From positions 4,030,001-4,094,000 of the forward strand of contig NZ_PHUJ01000003.1 of the NCBI RefSeq assembly GCF_002813375.1: a stretch of DNA of 64,000 nt. The letters run 5' to 3'. The translations under genes were made by a program, and so were the position numbers. The first letter of the stretch is position 1, and every line of letters begins with the position of its first letter. The notes below the pieces were generated by a model. The model ran no database searches. It saw only the letters and a program-made list of their open reading frames with translations, and had not been told where the DNA came from. Shown here piece by piece: positions 31,435 through 39,892 of the stretch. The stretch is from Pseudonocardia alni. GTDB lineage: Bacteria > Actinomycetota > Actinomycetes > Mycobacteriales > Pseudonocardiaceae.

Positions 31435-32292
31435 ATGACGACCGTGGCACTGCTGGGAACCGGGATCATGGGCGCCGGGATGGGGCACAACATCCTCGCG
31501 GCCGGGCTGGACCTGCGGGTCTGGAACCGGACCGCGGCGAAGGCGCAGGCGCTCGCGGACGCGGGCGCGGCCCTGCACACCGACCCGGCCGACGCCGTGC
31601 GCGGCGCCGACGTGGTCGTGACAATGCTGGGGGACGCCGACGACGTCACCGCCGTCCTGGAGCAGGCCGCCGGCGGTCTCGCGCCGGGCCAGGTGTGGCT
31701 GCAGACGACCACCGTCGGCGTCGAGCCGTTCGACGGGCTCCGCGCGATCGCCGGACGCCACGGCCTGACCCTGCTCGACGCGCCGGTGCTCGGCACCCGC
31801 GCGCCCGCCGAGTCCGGGCAGCTCGTCGTGTTCGTCGCCGGCGACCCCGCGGCGCGTCCGGTCGTCGACCCGGTGCTCGACGCCGTCGGCAGGCAGACGG
31901 TCTGGGTCGCCGAGGACAACACGACCGCCCAGGCGAGCCGGCTCAAGCTCGTCGCCAACAGCTGGGTGCTGGCGATCACCGCGGCGACGGGGGAGTCGGT
32001 CGCGCTGGCCCAGGGACTCGGGGTGGACCCGCAGGCCTTCCTCGACGCCGTCGCCGGCGGTCCGCTGGACCTGCCCTACCTGCAGAACAAGGCGAAGGCG
32101 ATCCTCGACGACGACTTCACGCCCAGCTTCACCGTCGACAACGCGGCCAAGGACGCGGGCCTGATCGTCGCCGCGGCGGAGGCCTCGGGCACCCGGCTCG
32201 ACGTCGCGCCCGCGGTGCGGGACCGGCTGCGGCGGGCGTCGGAGCGCGGGCACGGCGGCGACGACATGGCCGCCGCCTACAAGGCGTCCTGA
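31435..32292 (+). CDS. Beta-hydroxyacid dehydrogenase (3-hydroxyisobutyrate dehydrogenase family)
   Basis: 285 residues. N-terminal Rossmann motif LLGTGIMGAGMGHNIL, NADP-type WNRT after strand 2, substrate loop LDAPVLGTRAPAESGQLVVF near residue 112, and catalytic Lys in SRLKLVANS near 170. It oxidises a short beta-hydroxyacid with NAD(P). It is transcribed leaderless from TACGGT and ends at a strong hairpin (32299-32328), so it is monocistronic. Confidence 0.92.
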   Translation: MTTVALLGTGIMGAGMGHNILAAGLDLRVWNRTAAKAQALADAGAALHTDPADAVRGADVVVTMLGDADDVTAVLEQAAGGLAPGQVWLQTTTVGVEPFDGLRAIAGRHGLTLLDAPVLGTRAPAESGQLVVFVAGDPAARPVVDPVLDAVGRQTVWVAEDNTTAQASRLKLVANSWVLAITAATGESVALAQGLGVDPQAFLDAVAGGPLDLPYLQNKAKAILDDDFTPSFTVDNAAKDAGLIVAAAEASGTRLDVAPAVRDRLRRASERGHGGDDMAAAYKAS

Positions 32293-32298
32293 TCACCG

Positions 32299-32328
32299 GG
32301 CCCTGATCACCATCCGCTGATCAGGGCC
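32299..32328 (+). terminator. Hairpin after the dehydrogenase gene
   Basis: Perfect 11-base arms GGCCCTGATCA and TGATCAGGGCC with an 8-base loop, 7 bases after the stop codon. No T-tract, as is usual in actinobacteria. Confidence 0.65.
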
Positions 32329-32329
32329 T

Positions 32330-32348
32330 GCTCAGGTTCCTCTCAGAG
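32330..32348 (+). promoter_or_regulatory. Candidate MprA box
   Basis: GCTCAGGT-TCC-TCTCAGAG: two loosely matching 8-base direct repeats separated by 3, the arrangement I recall for the 19-base mycobacterial MprA site. It lies 22 bases before the mprA start, suggesting autoregulation. Confidence 0.6.
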
Positions 32349-32356
32349 CCGTCGGC

Positions 32357-32362
32357 GAGACT
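32357..32362 (+). promoter_or_regulatory. Leaderless -10 box of mprA
   Basis: GAGACT, 7-base spacer to the ATG at 32370, just after the MprA-box-like repeats. Confidence 0.5.
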
Positions 32363-32369
32363 GGCGCCC

Positions 32370-33065
32370 ATGCGCATTCTGGTGGTCGACGACGACAAGG
32401 CGGTCCGTGACTCGCTGCGTCGTTCGCTGGCCTTCAACGGCTACCAGGTCGACCTCGCCGAGGACGGCCAGGTCGCGCTGGACAAGATGCTCACCGACCG
32501 GCCCGACGCGCTCGTCCTGGACGTGATGATGCCGCGCGTCGACGGGCTGGAGGTGTGCCGGCGGCTGCGCAGCGCCGGTGACGCGCTCCCGATCCTCGTG
32601 CTCACCGCCCGCGACGCGGTGTCGGACCGGGTCGCCGGGCTCGACGCCGGCGCCGACGACTACCTGCCCAAGCCGTTCGCGCTGGAGGAGCTGCTCGCCC
32701 GGCTGCGCGCGCTGCTGCGCCGCCGCACCCCCGACGCCGACGACGACGCGGGCACCAGCCCCGCGCTCACCTTCGGCGACCTGTCGCTGGACCCCGACAC
32801 CCGCGAGGTGTCCCGGGGCGGACGGCCGATCAGCCTCACCCGCACCGAGTTCTCCCTGCTGGAGCTGCTGCTCGCGCACCCGCGCCGGGTCCTGACCCGC
32901 GCCCAGATCCTCGAGCAGGTGTGGGGCTACGACTTCCCGACCAGCGGCAACGCCCTGGAGGTCTACGTCGGCTACCTGCGCCGCAAGACCGAGGCCGAGG
33001 GCGAGCCCCGGCTGATCCACACCGTGCGCGGTGTCGGCTACGTTCTGCGGGACACCCCGCCGTGA
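32370..33065 (+). CDS. mprA: MprA-like OmpR-family response regulator
   Basis: 231 residues. Receiver domain with [12 protein letters not shown], phospho-Asp in [14 protein letters not shown] near residue 48 and Lys in YLPKPF. The C-terminal winged helix has [13 protein letters not shown] and a recognition region ending [15 protein letters not shown]. The gene order mprA-mprB-pepD-moaB matches M. tuberculosis Rv0981-Rv0984, where MprA controls envelope-stress genes including sigE and pepD. Its stop overlaps the mprB start. Confidence 0.93.
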   Translation: MRILVVDDDKAVRDSLRRSLAFNGYQVDLAEDGQVALDKMLTDRPDALVLDVMMPRVDGLEVCRRLRSAGDALPILVLTARDAVSDRVAGLDAGADDYLPKPFALEELLARLRALLRRRTPDADDDAGTSPALTFGDLSLDPDTREVSRGGRPISLTRTEFSLLELLLAHPRRVLTRAQILEQVWGYDFPTSGNALEVYVGYLRRKTEAEGEPRLIHTVRGVGYVLRDTPP

Positions 33066-34519
33066 CCCAGCTGCTCCCGCCCGACGAGGAGCGGGCCGAG
33101 CGCTGGTGGCGCCGCGGGCCCGCGGCCGAGCCGGACCGTGAGCGGTTCACGCTGCGCGCCCGGATCGGGGTGCTCGCCGCACTCGTCGCCGCCGCGATGG
33201 TGCTGCTCGTGTCCGCCGCCGCGTTCCTCGTCGTGCGCCAGAACCTCACCAGCTCGCTGGACGAGACGCTGCGCCAGCGCGCCTACGCCGCGGCGCAGAG
33301 CGACCTGATCGACCCGCGGCTGCTCGCCGCGCTCCCGCCCGACGTGCTCGGCGCGGCCGACCTGCACATCGCGCTCGTCTACTCCTCGGGCGTGGCGACC
33401 TCGGCGGACGAGTCGTCGCGGCCGCCGCTGGGGGAGCCGGAGATCGAGGTCGCCCAGGGCGGGCCGACCCAGCCGGGCCGCACCGCCGAGCTCGACGGCG
33501 TGCCGTACCGGATCGTCGCGGTCCGGGCAGGGGACGGCCGCGCGCTGGTGCTGGCCCAGCGGCTCGACACGATGACCCGGGTGGTGACCCGGATGGGCAC
33601 CGCGCTGCCGATCGTCGGGCTGGGTGGCGTCGTGCTGGCCGCGCTCGCCGGGGTCGCCGTCGCCCGGACCGGGCTGCGGCCGGTGCTGCGGCTGACCGCG
33701 GCGACCGAACGCGTGGCCAAGACCGGTGACCTGCGCCCGATCCCCATCTCCGGGTCCGACGAGCTCGCCCGGCTCACCCAGTCGTTCAACACGATGCTCG
33801 GCGCGCTGGCCGCGTCGCGGGAACAGCAGCGCCGGCTCGTCGCCGACGCCGGGCACGAGCTGCGCACCCCGCTGACCTCGCTGCGCACCAACCTGGAGCT
33901 GCTCGCCTCCGCCGACCGGCCGGACACCCCCGACCTGCCCGCCCAGGACCGCACCGAGCTGCTCGACGACGTCCGCGCCCAGGTCGAGGAGCTGTCCCAC
34001 CTCGTCGGGGACCTCGTCGAGCTCGCCCGCGACGACGCCCCGACCATGACCAGCGAGGCACTGGAGCTCACCGAGATCGTCGACCGCGCCCTGGACCGGG
34101 TGAAGCGACGCGCGGGGGAGGTCGAGTTCGACGTCCACCGCACCCCGTGGATCCTCGACGGCGACGCCAGCGCCCTCGAACGGGCCGTGCTCAACCTGCT
34201 CGACAACGCCGTGAAGTGGAGCCCGCCCGGCGGCACGGTGCGGCTGTCGATGGTGCCGATCTCGCCGGAGTGGCTGGTCATCGAGGTGGCGGACGCGGGT
34301 GAGGGGATCGCCGCGCAAGACCTGCCGCACGTGTTCGACCGCTTCTACCGGGCCGACACCTCGCGGACCATGCCCGGCTCCGGGCTGGGGCTGTCGATCG
34401 TCGCGCAGGCGGCGGCACGGCACGGGGGAGAGGTGCGGGCCGGGCGCGCCCCGGAGGGCGGTGCGCTGCTCTCGATGGCCCTGCCGGGCCGGTACGTGGC
34501 GGAGCCGGACAGCCCATAG
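33062..34519 (+). CDS. mprB: MprB-like sensor histidine kinase
   Basis: 485 residues. First membrane helix near residues 38-60, extracellular sensor of about 120 residues, second helix near 185-205, then HAMP ([15 protein letters not shown]), H-box [16 protein letters not shown] near 262 and HATPase with [11 protein letters not shown] plus GSGLGLSIV. The GTG overlaps the mprA stop. In mycobacteria MprB is kept inactive by DnaK outside the membrane and responds to envelope stress and detergents. Confidence 0.94.
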   Translation: MTQLLPPDEERAERWWRRGPAAEPDRERFTLRARIGVLAALVAAAMVLLVSAAAFLVVRQNLTSSLDETLRQRAYAAAQSDLIDPRLLAALPPDVLGAADLHIALVYSSGVATSADESSRPPLGEPEIEVAQGGPTQPGRTAELDGVPYRIVAVRAGDGRALVLAQRLDTMTRVVTRMGTALPIVGLGGVVLAALAGVAVARTGLRPVLRLTAATERVAKTGDLRPIPISGSDELARLTQSFNTMLGALAASREQQRRLVADAGHELRTPLTSLRTNLELLASADRPDTPDLPAQDRTELLDDVRAQVEELSHLVGDLVELARDDAPTMTSEALELTEIVDRALDRVKRRAGEVEFDVHRTPWILDGDASALERAVLNLLDNAVKWSPPGGTVRLSMVPISPEWLVIEVADAGEGIAAQDLPHVFDRFYRADTSRTMPGSGLGLSIVAQAAARHGGEVRAGRAPEGGALLSMALPGRYVAEPDSP

Positions 34520-34582
34520 CCTGGTGTGACACGACGTGACACAGCGGTGACACGACGGACGGAGACGACGGACGGTGGACGC

Positions 34583-36376
34583 ATGACCCAGGACAACCCG
34601 CCCGACGAGCCGACCCGCACCGGAGCGGGGACGTCCGGTGGGGCCTCCGGGGACGCGGCCGGCCGCGAGGGCGGGCCCGCCGCCACCGCGGGACCGGCCG
34701 GGTCCTCCGGCGACGCCGCCCCGGAGGAGGACGGGCCGCGGTCGTCCTCGTCGGGGTCCTCCACCGACGGGTCCGCGTCGGACGGGGTCACCGACGCTCC
34801 GGCCACCGGCTCGCCGGGCGCCGGGGACGGCGCCGAGGCCGGCCCGGCCGGGGACACCGCCGCGACCGGCGCGGGCGGGGAGTCCGCGACGACGCCCGCG
34901 ACCGCCGACGACGACGCGTCCACCCGGTCCGGCACGACCGACGACGACGCGTCCACCCGGTCCGGCACGACCGCCGCGACGACCGCGGCCGGAGCGTCGG
35001 CCGCCACCCCGGCGGACGAGGACGCCACCCCGCACCACGACCACGGCCCCGACACCGAGGCCGTCTCCACCCAGGATCCGCCCACCGACCGCTGGGCCGT
35101 GCCCGCCAACCCGTGGGCCCGCCCCGGCTCCACCGCCGCAGACGCGCCCGTCGCGGGCTCCGGCGGTGCCACGCCCGACGCGGCCGCCCCGGACACCTCG
35201 ACCGACACGACGCCGGTGCTGGCGGACGGGGCCCGGGAGCTCCCGGCGCACCCGGACGCGACCGGCGCGGCCGCCCCCGGCGAGCCTGCCCCGCCCCCGT
35301 GGGCGGTCGGTGCGCCGCCCGCACCGCGGCGCCCGCCCGGCCGCGGCCGCCGGAGTGTCGTCCTGCTCGCGGCCGGGCTGCTCATCGCGCTGGTCGCGGG
35401 TGCCCTCGGCGGCCTGATCGGTGCGCGCCTCACAGGCGGGTCGGGAGGCACGGCGCCGTCCGGCTCGGTCGAGGCCGTCGCCGAGAAGGTACTGCCCGCC
35501 GTCGTGCAGATCCGCGTCGACGGCGGCGCGGGCAACGTCGGTGACCGCGGCGAGGGCTCCGGCATGATCGTCGGCAACGACGGCCTGATCCTCACCAACA
35601 ACCACGTCGTCGCCCCGGCGGCCCAGGGCGGCACGCTGCGCGTGGTCCTGCAGGACGGCCGGACCGCCATCGGGACGATCGTCGGGCAGGACCCGCAGTC
35701 CGACATCGCGCTCGTGCGCACGGACCTGCCGGGCCTGAGCGCGGTCGAGCTCGGCGACTCCGACCGCGTCCGGGTCGGTCAGCAGGTCACCGCGTTCGGG
35801 TCGCCGCTCGGGCTCGGCGGGTCGGTCACCACCGGGATCGTCTCGGCCGTCGACCGGGCCGTCGGCATCCCCGCCGAGTCGGGCGCGCCCGGGGCGAGCG
35901 ACACCGTGCTGAACGCGATCCAGACCGACGCCGCGATCAACCCCGGCAACTCCGGGGGCCCGCTGGTGGACTCCGACGGCCGGGTCGTCGGCATCAACTC
36001 CGCCATCGCGACGGCCGGGCCGGGCGGCGGCTCGATCGGCGTCGGCTTCTCCATCCCGATCAACCAGGCCCGCCGGATCGCCGACCAGCTGCGCGGCGGC
36101 GGCAAGGCCACGCACGCCGTGCTCGGCGTGACCGTCGGCAACGACCCGCAGCTGCGCGGCGCGGTGATCCAGGAGGTCACCCCGGACGGCGCGGCCGCGA
36201 AGGCCGGGCTGCGCCTGCAGGAGATCGTCGCCCGGCTCGGCGACCAGCGGATCACCACCGGCACCGATCTGCAGGCCGCGGTGCGGTCGCAGCCGCCGGG
36301 CAGCGTCGTCCAGCTGGAGGTCGTCGACGCCGGCGGGGCGACCCGGACCGTCGAGGTGACACTGGGCGAGCAGTGA
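34583..36376 (+). CDS. pepD: HtrA/PepD-like membrane serine protease with PDZ domain
   Basis: 597 residues. A cytoplasmic disordered N-terminus of about 250 residues is rich in Ala, Thr, Asp and Gly. One membrane helix follows (VVLLAAGLLIALVAGALGGL, near 256). The trypsin-like domain has triad His in LTNNHVVAP (near 340), Asp in SDIALVRTD (near 373) and Ser in NPGNSGGPL (near 455). A C-terminal PDZ domain begins near 500 (AVLGVTVGN...). It degrades or chaperones damaged envelope proteins and sits downstream of its likely regulators MprAB. The tail before the helix is longer than in most PepD proteins and contains a 33-base tandem duplication. Confidence 0.93.
   Translation: MTQDNPPDEPTRTGAGTSGGASGDAAGREGGPAATAGPAGSSGDAAPEEDGPRSSSSGSSTDGSASDGVTDAPATGSPGAGDGAEAGPAGDTAATGAGGESATTPATADDDASTRSGTTDDDASTRSGTTAATTAAGASAATPADEDATPHHDHGPDTEAVSTQDPPTDRWAVPANPWARPGSTAADAPVAGSGGATPDAAAPDTSTDTTPVLADGARELPAHPDATGAAAPGEPAPPPWAVGAPPAPRRPPGRGRRSVVLLAAGLLIALVAGALGGLIGARLTGGSGGTAPSGSVEAVAEKVLPAVVQIRVDGGAGNVGDRGEGSGMIVGNDGLILTNNHVVAPAAQGGTLRVVLQDGRTAIGTIVGQDPQSDIALVRTDLPGLSAVELGDSDRVRVGQQVTAFGSPLGLGGSVTTGIVSAVDRAVGIPAESGAPGASDTVLNAIQTDAAINPGNSGGPLVDSDGRVVGINSAIATAGPGGGSIGVGFSIPINQARRIADQLRGGGKATHAVLGVTVGNDPQLRGAVIQEVTPDGAAAKAGLRLQEIVARLGDQRITTGTDLQAAVRSQPPGSVVQLEVVDAGGATRTVEVTLGEQ
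34905..34970 (+). repeat. 33-base perfect tandem duplication inside pepD
   Basis: Two identical 33-base units (34905-34937 and 34938-34970) each encode the 11-residue repeat DDDASTRSGTT in the disordered N-terminal region. Being in frame and identical, it looks recent and could vary in copy number. Confidence 0.88.
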
Positions 36377-36476
36377 GGGCCTGCCCGGGTGCAGTCCGTC
36401 CGACCGGACGGGGCCGGGTGGGTGGCGCGCACCGCACGTCGTTGACGGGTGAACAACCGGCGTGATGGGGTGTCCC

Positions 36477-36504
36477 CGTATTCGGTGGTGCCCCACCGAA
36501 TACG
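36477..36504. repeat. Perfect inverted repeat between pepD and moaB
   Basis: 12-base arms CGTATTCGGTGG and CCACCGAATACG with a TGCC loop, 100 bases after pepD and 90 before moaB. It can form a strong hairpin or serve as an operator. It is less GC-rich than most local hairpins, which favours a protein-binding site, but a terminator remains possible. Confidence 0.7.
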
Positions 36505-36581
36505 CCCGGAGCGTCGTGTCGGTGCCGGTCCCCCCTCCCCGCACCGGCACGGCCTCCCCCGGGCCGCGTCCCGGCCGACGC

Positions 36582-36587
36582 TAGGGT
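36582..36587 (+). promoter_or_regulatory. Leaderless -10 box of moaB
   Basis: TAGGGT, 7-base spacer to the ATG at 36595. Confidence 0.55.
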
Positions 36588-36594
36588 GACCGCC

Positions 36595-37092
36595 ATGGAG
36601 ATGTCGGGTCCGCAGATCGGCCGTGCCCTCGTGGTGATCGTCGACGACCGGGTCAGTGCGGGTGAGCGGTCCGACGGCACCGGGCCGCTGGTCACCGAGC
36701 TGCTGGAGGAGGCCCACTTCCTCGTCGACGGCGTGGTCTCGGCCCCCGGCGACGTGGTGGCCATCCGCAGCGCGCTGAACACCGCCGTGATCGGCGGCGT
36801 CGACCTGGTGGTGACCGTCGGCGGCACGGGCGTGTCGCCCCGTGACGTCACCCCGGACGCCACCACCGGTGTCCTCGACCGGCCGGTGCCGGGGATCGCC
36901 GAGGCCATCCGCGCCTCCGGCCTCGCCGCCGGTGCGGTCGACGCCGGGGTGTCCCGTGGGGTCGTCGGCGTCTCGGGCAGCACGCTGGTGGTCAACCTGG
37001 CGGCGTCCCGCGCCGCCGTCCGCGACGGCATGGCGACGCTGACCCCGCTCGTCCCGCACGTCATCTCGGAGCTGTCCGGCCTCGACGACTGA
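36595..37092 (+). CDS. moaB: MoaB/Mog-family molybdopterin-binding protein
   Basis: 165 residues of the MoaB/MogA fold: VVIVDDRVSAGERSDGTGPL at the N-terminus and the substrate motif VVTVGGTGVSPRDVTPDAT near residue 75. The mycobacterial equivalent at this place is MoaB2. It would adenylate or bind molybdopterin, though no other Moco genes are in the window. The ATG at 36595 is chosen over a GTG at 36586 because the latter lies inside the -10 box. Confidence 0.9.
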   Translation: MEMSGPQIGRALVVIVDDRVSAGERSDGTGPLVTELLEEAHFLVDGVVSAPGDVVAIRSALNTAVIGGVDLVVTVGGTGVSPRDVTPDATTGVLDRPVPGIAEAIRASGLAAGAVDAGVSRGVVGVSGSTLVVNLAASRAAVRDGMATLTPLVPHVISELSGLDD

Positions 37093-37134
37093 CCGGCCCC
37101 GCCGGCTCGGTCGCACGACCGGTCACGCGACGGG

Positions 37135-37164
37135 AACGGGCCCCGGCGGAAGCCGGGGCCCGTT
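37135..37164. terminator. Bidirectional hairpin terminator
   Basis: Perfect 13-base arms (AACGGGCCCCGGC and GCCGGGGCCCGTT) around a GGAA tetraloop, between the convergent moaB and antitoxin-like genes. T residues flank it on both strands. Confidence 0.82.
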
Positions 37165-37178
37165 CGTCGTGATCGGGG

Positions 37179-37598
37179 TCAGTTCGCCGGGGGCACCGGC
37201 GGGACGCCGCCGTCGTCCTTGCGCTCCGGCGGCACCGGCGGGACGGCCGGGGGCTGCTGCGACGCGGCCGGGTTGCCCTGCGGCGCCAATGCGTCGCCCC
37301 CGGGCGGGGCGGGCGGCACCGGCGGGACGGCGTCGCCGTGCGTGCCGGCGCCCGGAGCGGCCGGGCCGGTGTGCCCGAGTGCACCCTCGACCTTGCCCTT
37401 CACCCCGCCGATCTGCTCGGAGTACTTGCCCCCGGTGGCCTGGTCGACCTTCTCGGCGGCCTTCTCGACGAGCGGCCCTGCCTTCTCCTTGGCCTTGTCC
37501 AGGTGCGGGCCGGCCTGCTCCATCGCCTTGTCCAGGTGCGGCTTCGCCTTCTCGATCGCGTTCTCGGCCGCCTCGCGTGCCTTGTCCAGGAACCCCAT
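37179..37598 (-). CDS. MT0933-type antitoxin-like protein with Pro-rich tail
   Basis: 139 residues. The N-terminal half matches the small MT0933/Rv0909-type antitoxin family: MGFLDKAREAAENAIEKAK, repeating amphipathic Lys/Glu helices, then QATGGKYSEQI. No toxin gene is adjacent on either side, so a toxin-antitoxin role is doubtful. The second half is an unusual Pro/Ala/Gly tail with repeated PPVPP. AGGAGAGG precedes the ATG at 37598. Confidence 0.82.
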   Translation of the reverse strand: MGFLDKAREAAENAIEKAKPHLDKAMEQAGPHLDKAKEKAGPLVEKAAEKVDQATGGKYSEQIGGVKGKVEGALGHTGPAAPGAGTHGDAVPPVPPAPPGGDALAPQGNPAASQQPPAVPPVPPERKDDGGVPPVPPAN

Positions 37599-37764
37599 GA
37601 GTGGTCCACCTCTCCTGTCGTCGCCCGGTCGCCCGGGCGGATGCGTACGGCTGACCCCATGGTGTCACCCGGACGCGTCGTCGTGGGGCGGCGCGAGTAC
37701 GGCACGGCACGGTGACGCGGGATCGGTGTCCACCCGCGCCGCCCGCGCACGGCACCATGGGGCC

Positions 37765-37932
37765 ATGAGCGAGCCCGCGGACCGGATGCGCCGACGGATC
37801 GAGGAGATCTTCGGCGACGACCCCTCGACCACCGCCGACGAGCGGGCCGACTACGGCGCCGCCGACGAGCGCGACACCGCGGACCCCGACCGCTGGTTCA
37901 CCGAGAACCGTCCCCCGCACCACGGCGGCTGA
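37765..37932 (+). CDS. Small acidic hypothetical protein (55 aa)
   Basis: 55 residues, strongly acidic and hydrophilic: MSEPADRMRRRIEEIFGDD then repeated Asp/Glu/Arg, ending in PPHHGG. I do not recognise a family. A CACCAT -10 candidate lies 6 bases before the ATG (leaderless). It is divergent from the antitoxin-like gene. Confidence 0.65.
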   Translation: MSEPADRMRRRIEEIFGDDPSTTADERADYGAADERDTADPDRWFTENRPPHHGG

Positions 37933-37990
37933 CCGGCCGGAGCGCGTTCGGAGACCGAGGGCGGCCCGCACCGCGGGGACGGCGCGGGGC

Positions 37991-38641
37991 TCAGCGCAGG
38001 GTGACCGTGACCTCGCCGGCCAGCGTCGCGGCGGCCACCGCGGTCGCCTCCGCCTCGGGCAGCGCGACCAGCACCAGCGGTCCCGGGTCCGCCCGCGCCC
38101 CGGCGGCCCCGGGGGCGGGTGGCAGCACCGCCACCACCCCGGCCCGCGCGGCCAGCACGCGGGCGCCGTCCGGGTCGCCCGCCACGACGTCCACCCGGGA
38201 ACCGGGGGACAGCAGCGCGGCCACCGCCGGATCGGCCGGGCGCAGCGGCACCGCCGAGGCGCCCGGCCCACCGGTGACGACGGCGAGCGCGGATCCGACC
38301 AGCCGCAGCTCGCCGATCGGCTCGCCCGCGGTCACCGGTCCGGCGAGCAGCCGCCCGGCCACGGCGTCGGGCGCGGTCAGGGCACCGGCGGGGGCGAGGG
38401 CGGGCGGCCAGGAGGCCACGACGACGTCGGCCGGGCCCAGTGCCGTGCCGGGGGCGAGGTCACGGGCCGCGACCAGTACCGGGACCCGCTCGTCACCCGC
38501 GGCGGGGAGCAGTGCCACGACCACGGCCGCGACCGCGAGGGTGGCGGCCAGCACCCGGCGGGCCAGCAACGCCCGTGACCAGGAGGGCCGCCGCAGCAGC
38601 CGGTCCCACGGGCGGTCCGCCCGCTGTGTCTGCTCCGCCAT
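37991..38641 (-). CDS. SAF-domain (CpaB/FlgA-like) membrane-anchored protein
   Basis: 216 residues. Cytoplasmic basic N-terminus, one membrane helix (VLAATLAVAAVVVALLPAAG near 30-50), then a SAF domain outside (VPVLVAARDLAPGTALGPADVV near 55). The rest resembles RcpC/CpaB proteins of Flp-pilus systems, but no pilus genes are near. A TAGCGT -10 element and GGAGGGG site lie upstream. It stands just downstream of ruc on the same strand. Confidence 0.85.
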   Translation of the reverse strand: MAEQTQRADRPWDRLLRRPSWSRALLARRVLAATLAVAAVVVALLPAAGDERVPVLVAARDLAPGTALGPADVVVASWPPALAPAGALTAPDAVAGRLLAGPVTAGEPIGELRLVGSALAVVTGGPGASAVPLRPADPAVAALLSPGSRVDVVAGDPDGARVLAARAGVVAVLPPAPGAAGARADPGPLVLVALPEAEATAVAAATLAGEVTVTLR

Positions 38642-38741
38642 GGCCGCCCCTCCGCCGTCGTCGTTCCGACGCTAGGGCGGGACTCGGCCGGTGACGGGCC
38701 GATCCACCGGCCTGTGGACAACCCGGCCGGTTGTGGACGGA

Positions 38742-39101
38742 TCAGGAAGCGGCGGCCTTCGAGGACGACGCGCCGGCCGAGCTCGACGAGGAGCTCGACG
38801 ACGAGGAGTCCGAGGAGGACGAGGAGCTCGACGAGGACGAGGAGTCCGAGGACGACGAGCTCGACGATGAGCTGTCGGACTTCGCCGACTCGGACGAGGC
38901 CCCGGACCCGCTGCTCACCGAGCCCGAGCGGGAGTCGGTGCGGTAGAAGCCGCTGCCCTTGAACACGATGCCCACCGAGGAGAAGACCTTGCGCAGCTTC
39001 CCGCCGCAGTTCGGGCAGGTGCTGAGGGCGTCGTCGGAGAACGACTGCACCGCCTCGAAGCGGTGGTCACACGCGGTGCATGCGTACTGGTAGGTCGGCA
39101 C
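38742..39101 (-). CDS. ruc: FmdB-type zinc-ribbon chaperone with poly-Ser tail (Ruc homologue)
   Basis: 119 residues. The N-terminus MPTYQYACTACDHRFE with later CPNCGG gives a four-Cys zinc ribbon of the FmdB type. From about residue 60 to the end the chain is almost only Ser with scattered Asp and Ala. The place and layout match M. tuberculosis Rv0991c (Ruc), shown to be a redox-activated chaperone with a disordered tail. The GTG at 39101 has GGAGGA 4 bases upstream. It is divergent from no gene; the FTHF cyclo-ligase lies upstream on the same strand. Confidence 0.88.
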   Translation of the reverse strand: MPTYQYACTACDHRFEAVQSFSDDALSTCPNCGGKLRKVFSSVGIVFKGSGFYRTDSRSGSVSSGSGASSESAKSDSSSSSSSSSDSSSSSSSSSSSDSSSSSSSSSSAGASSSKAAAS

Positions 39102-39208
39102 AACATCCTCCGGACGAACTGGGGCGGTGCCCGCCCGCGGGCTGGCACTCGGCGAGAACGAGTGCCAGCATACTCCGAGGCAACGGTCGCTCCGACCCGT
39201 CCACACGG

Positions 39209-39856
39209 TCAGGGCGAGAGATGCACCACCCCGTCCCGAGCCAGGACTGCGGCCCCCACCGCGACGTCGTGGTCCTCGGCCGGGACGTCGTCGAGCAGCT
39301 CGCCGTCGTGCAGCGGGACGACCAGCAGGGCGCCGGGCGCGGCGAGCGCGAGCGTCCGGTCGTAGAAGCCGCCGCCGCGGCCCAGGCGTCGCCCGCGCCG
39401 GTCGACGGCCAGTGCGGGCACCACCACCAGGCCGGCCGACGCGAGCGCGGCGGGCCCGAGCCGGGGACCGGTCGGCTCGACGACCCCGAGCGGCCCGGGG
39501 GCCAGGTCGTCCGGGCCGCGGTGGACGGTCCAGTCCAGCGGGCCCGGCGCGTCCGGGACCACCGGGGCGAGGACATCATGACCGGCGGCGACCAGCGCGT
39601 CGGGCAGCGACGGCACGCCCGGTCCCGCACCGCCGGGTTCGGTGCCGATCGGCAGGTAGCAGGCCACCGGGCCGGGTGTCGCGGCGGCGAGCGCGCACAG
39701 GTGCGCGGACAGCGCGGCGGTCGTCGCCAGCCGGTCGGCGACCGGGCGCCCGCGACGCGCCGCCAGCAGCGTGCGCCGCAGTGACCGCTTGGCGTCAGCG
39801 GCTCGCCCACCCTGATCAGGCGACGATCCACCCCTGTCCTCCGCGCGAGCCGTCAC
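39209..39856 (-). CDS. 5-formyltetrahydrofolate cyclo-ligase
   Basis: 215 residues. Catalytic basic N-terminal segment KRSLRRTLLAARR, substrate region VACYLPIGTEPG near residue 65, and ATP-loop motif GRRLGRGGGFYDRTL near 155. It turns 5-formyl-THF into methenyl-THF with ATP. In mycobacteria it occupies the same place between ruc and galU. The GTG at 39856 is kept, though a start nearer AADAKRSL is possible. It is divergent from galU with 36 bases between. Confidence 0.9.
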   Translation of the reverse strand: MTARAEDRGGSSPDQGGRAADAKRSLRRTLLAARRGRPVADRLATTAALSAHLCALAAATPGPVACYLPIGTEPGGAGPGVPSLPDALVAAGHDVLAPVVPDAPGPLDWTVHRGPDDLAPGPLGVVEPTGPRLGPAALASAGLVVVPALAVDRRGRRLGRGGGFYDRTLALAAPGALLVVPLHDGELLDDVPAEDHDVAVGAAVLARDGVVHLSP

Positions 39857-39878
39857 GGCTCCAGGCTAGAGCTGTGGC

Positions 39879-39884
39879 TAGGCT
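39879..39884 (+). promoter_or_regulatory. Leaderless -10 box of galU
   Basis: TAGGCT, 8-base spacer to the ATG at 39893. Confidence 0.5.
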
Positions 39885-39892
39885 CGCCGACC

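Noticed and set aside
32299..32328. The TGATCA-rich inverted repeat as an MprA operator
   Set aside because: It lies directly after the dehydrogenase stop and forms a strong hairpin; the direct repeat at 32330-32348 fits MprA better.
34532..34582. Upstream start for pepD at GTG 34526
   Set aside because: The added residues MTRRDTAVTRR come from a repetitive ACGACGG stretch without a ribosome site; the ATG at 34583 is better placed.
38760..38930. Repetitive GAGGACGAG-like DNA as a possible repeat array or CRISPR
   Set aside because: No spacer/repeat periodicity; it is simply serine codons read from the other strand.
38731..38946. Acidic Glu/Asp-rich plus-strand frame that could be taken for a histone-chaperone-like protein
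   Set aside because: It is the reverse complement of the poly-Ser tail of the Ruc homologue.
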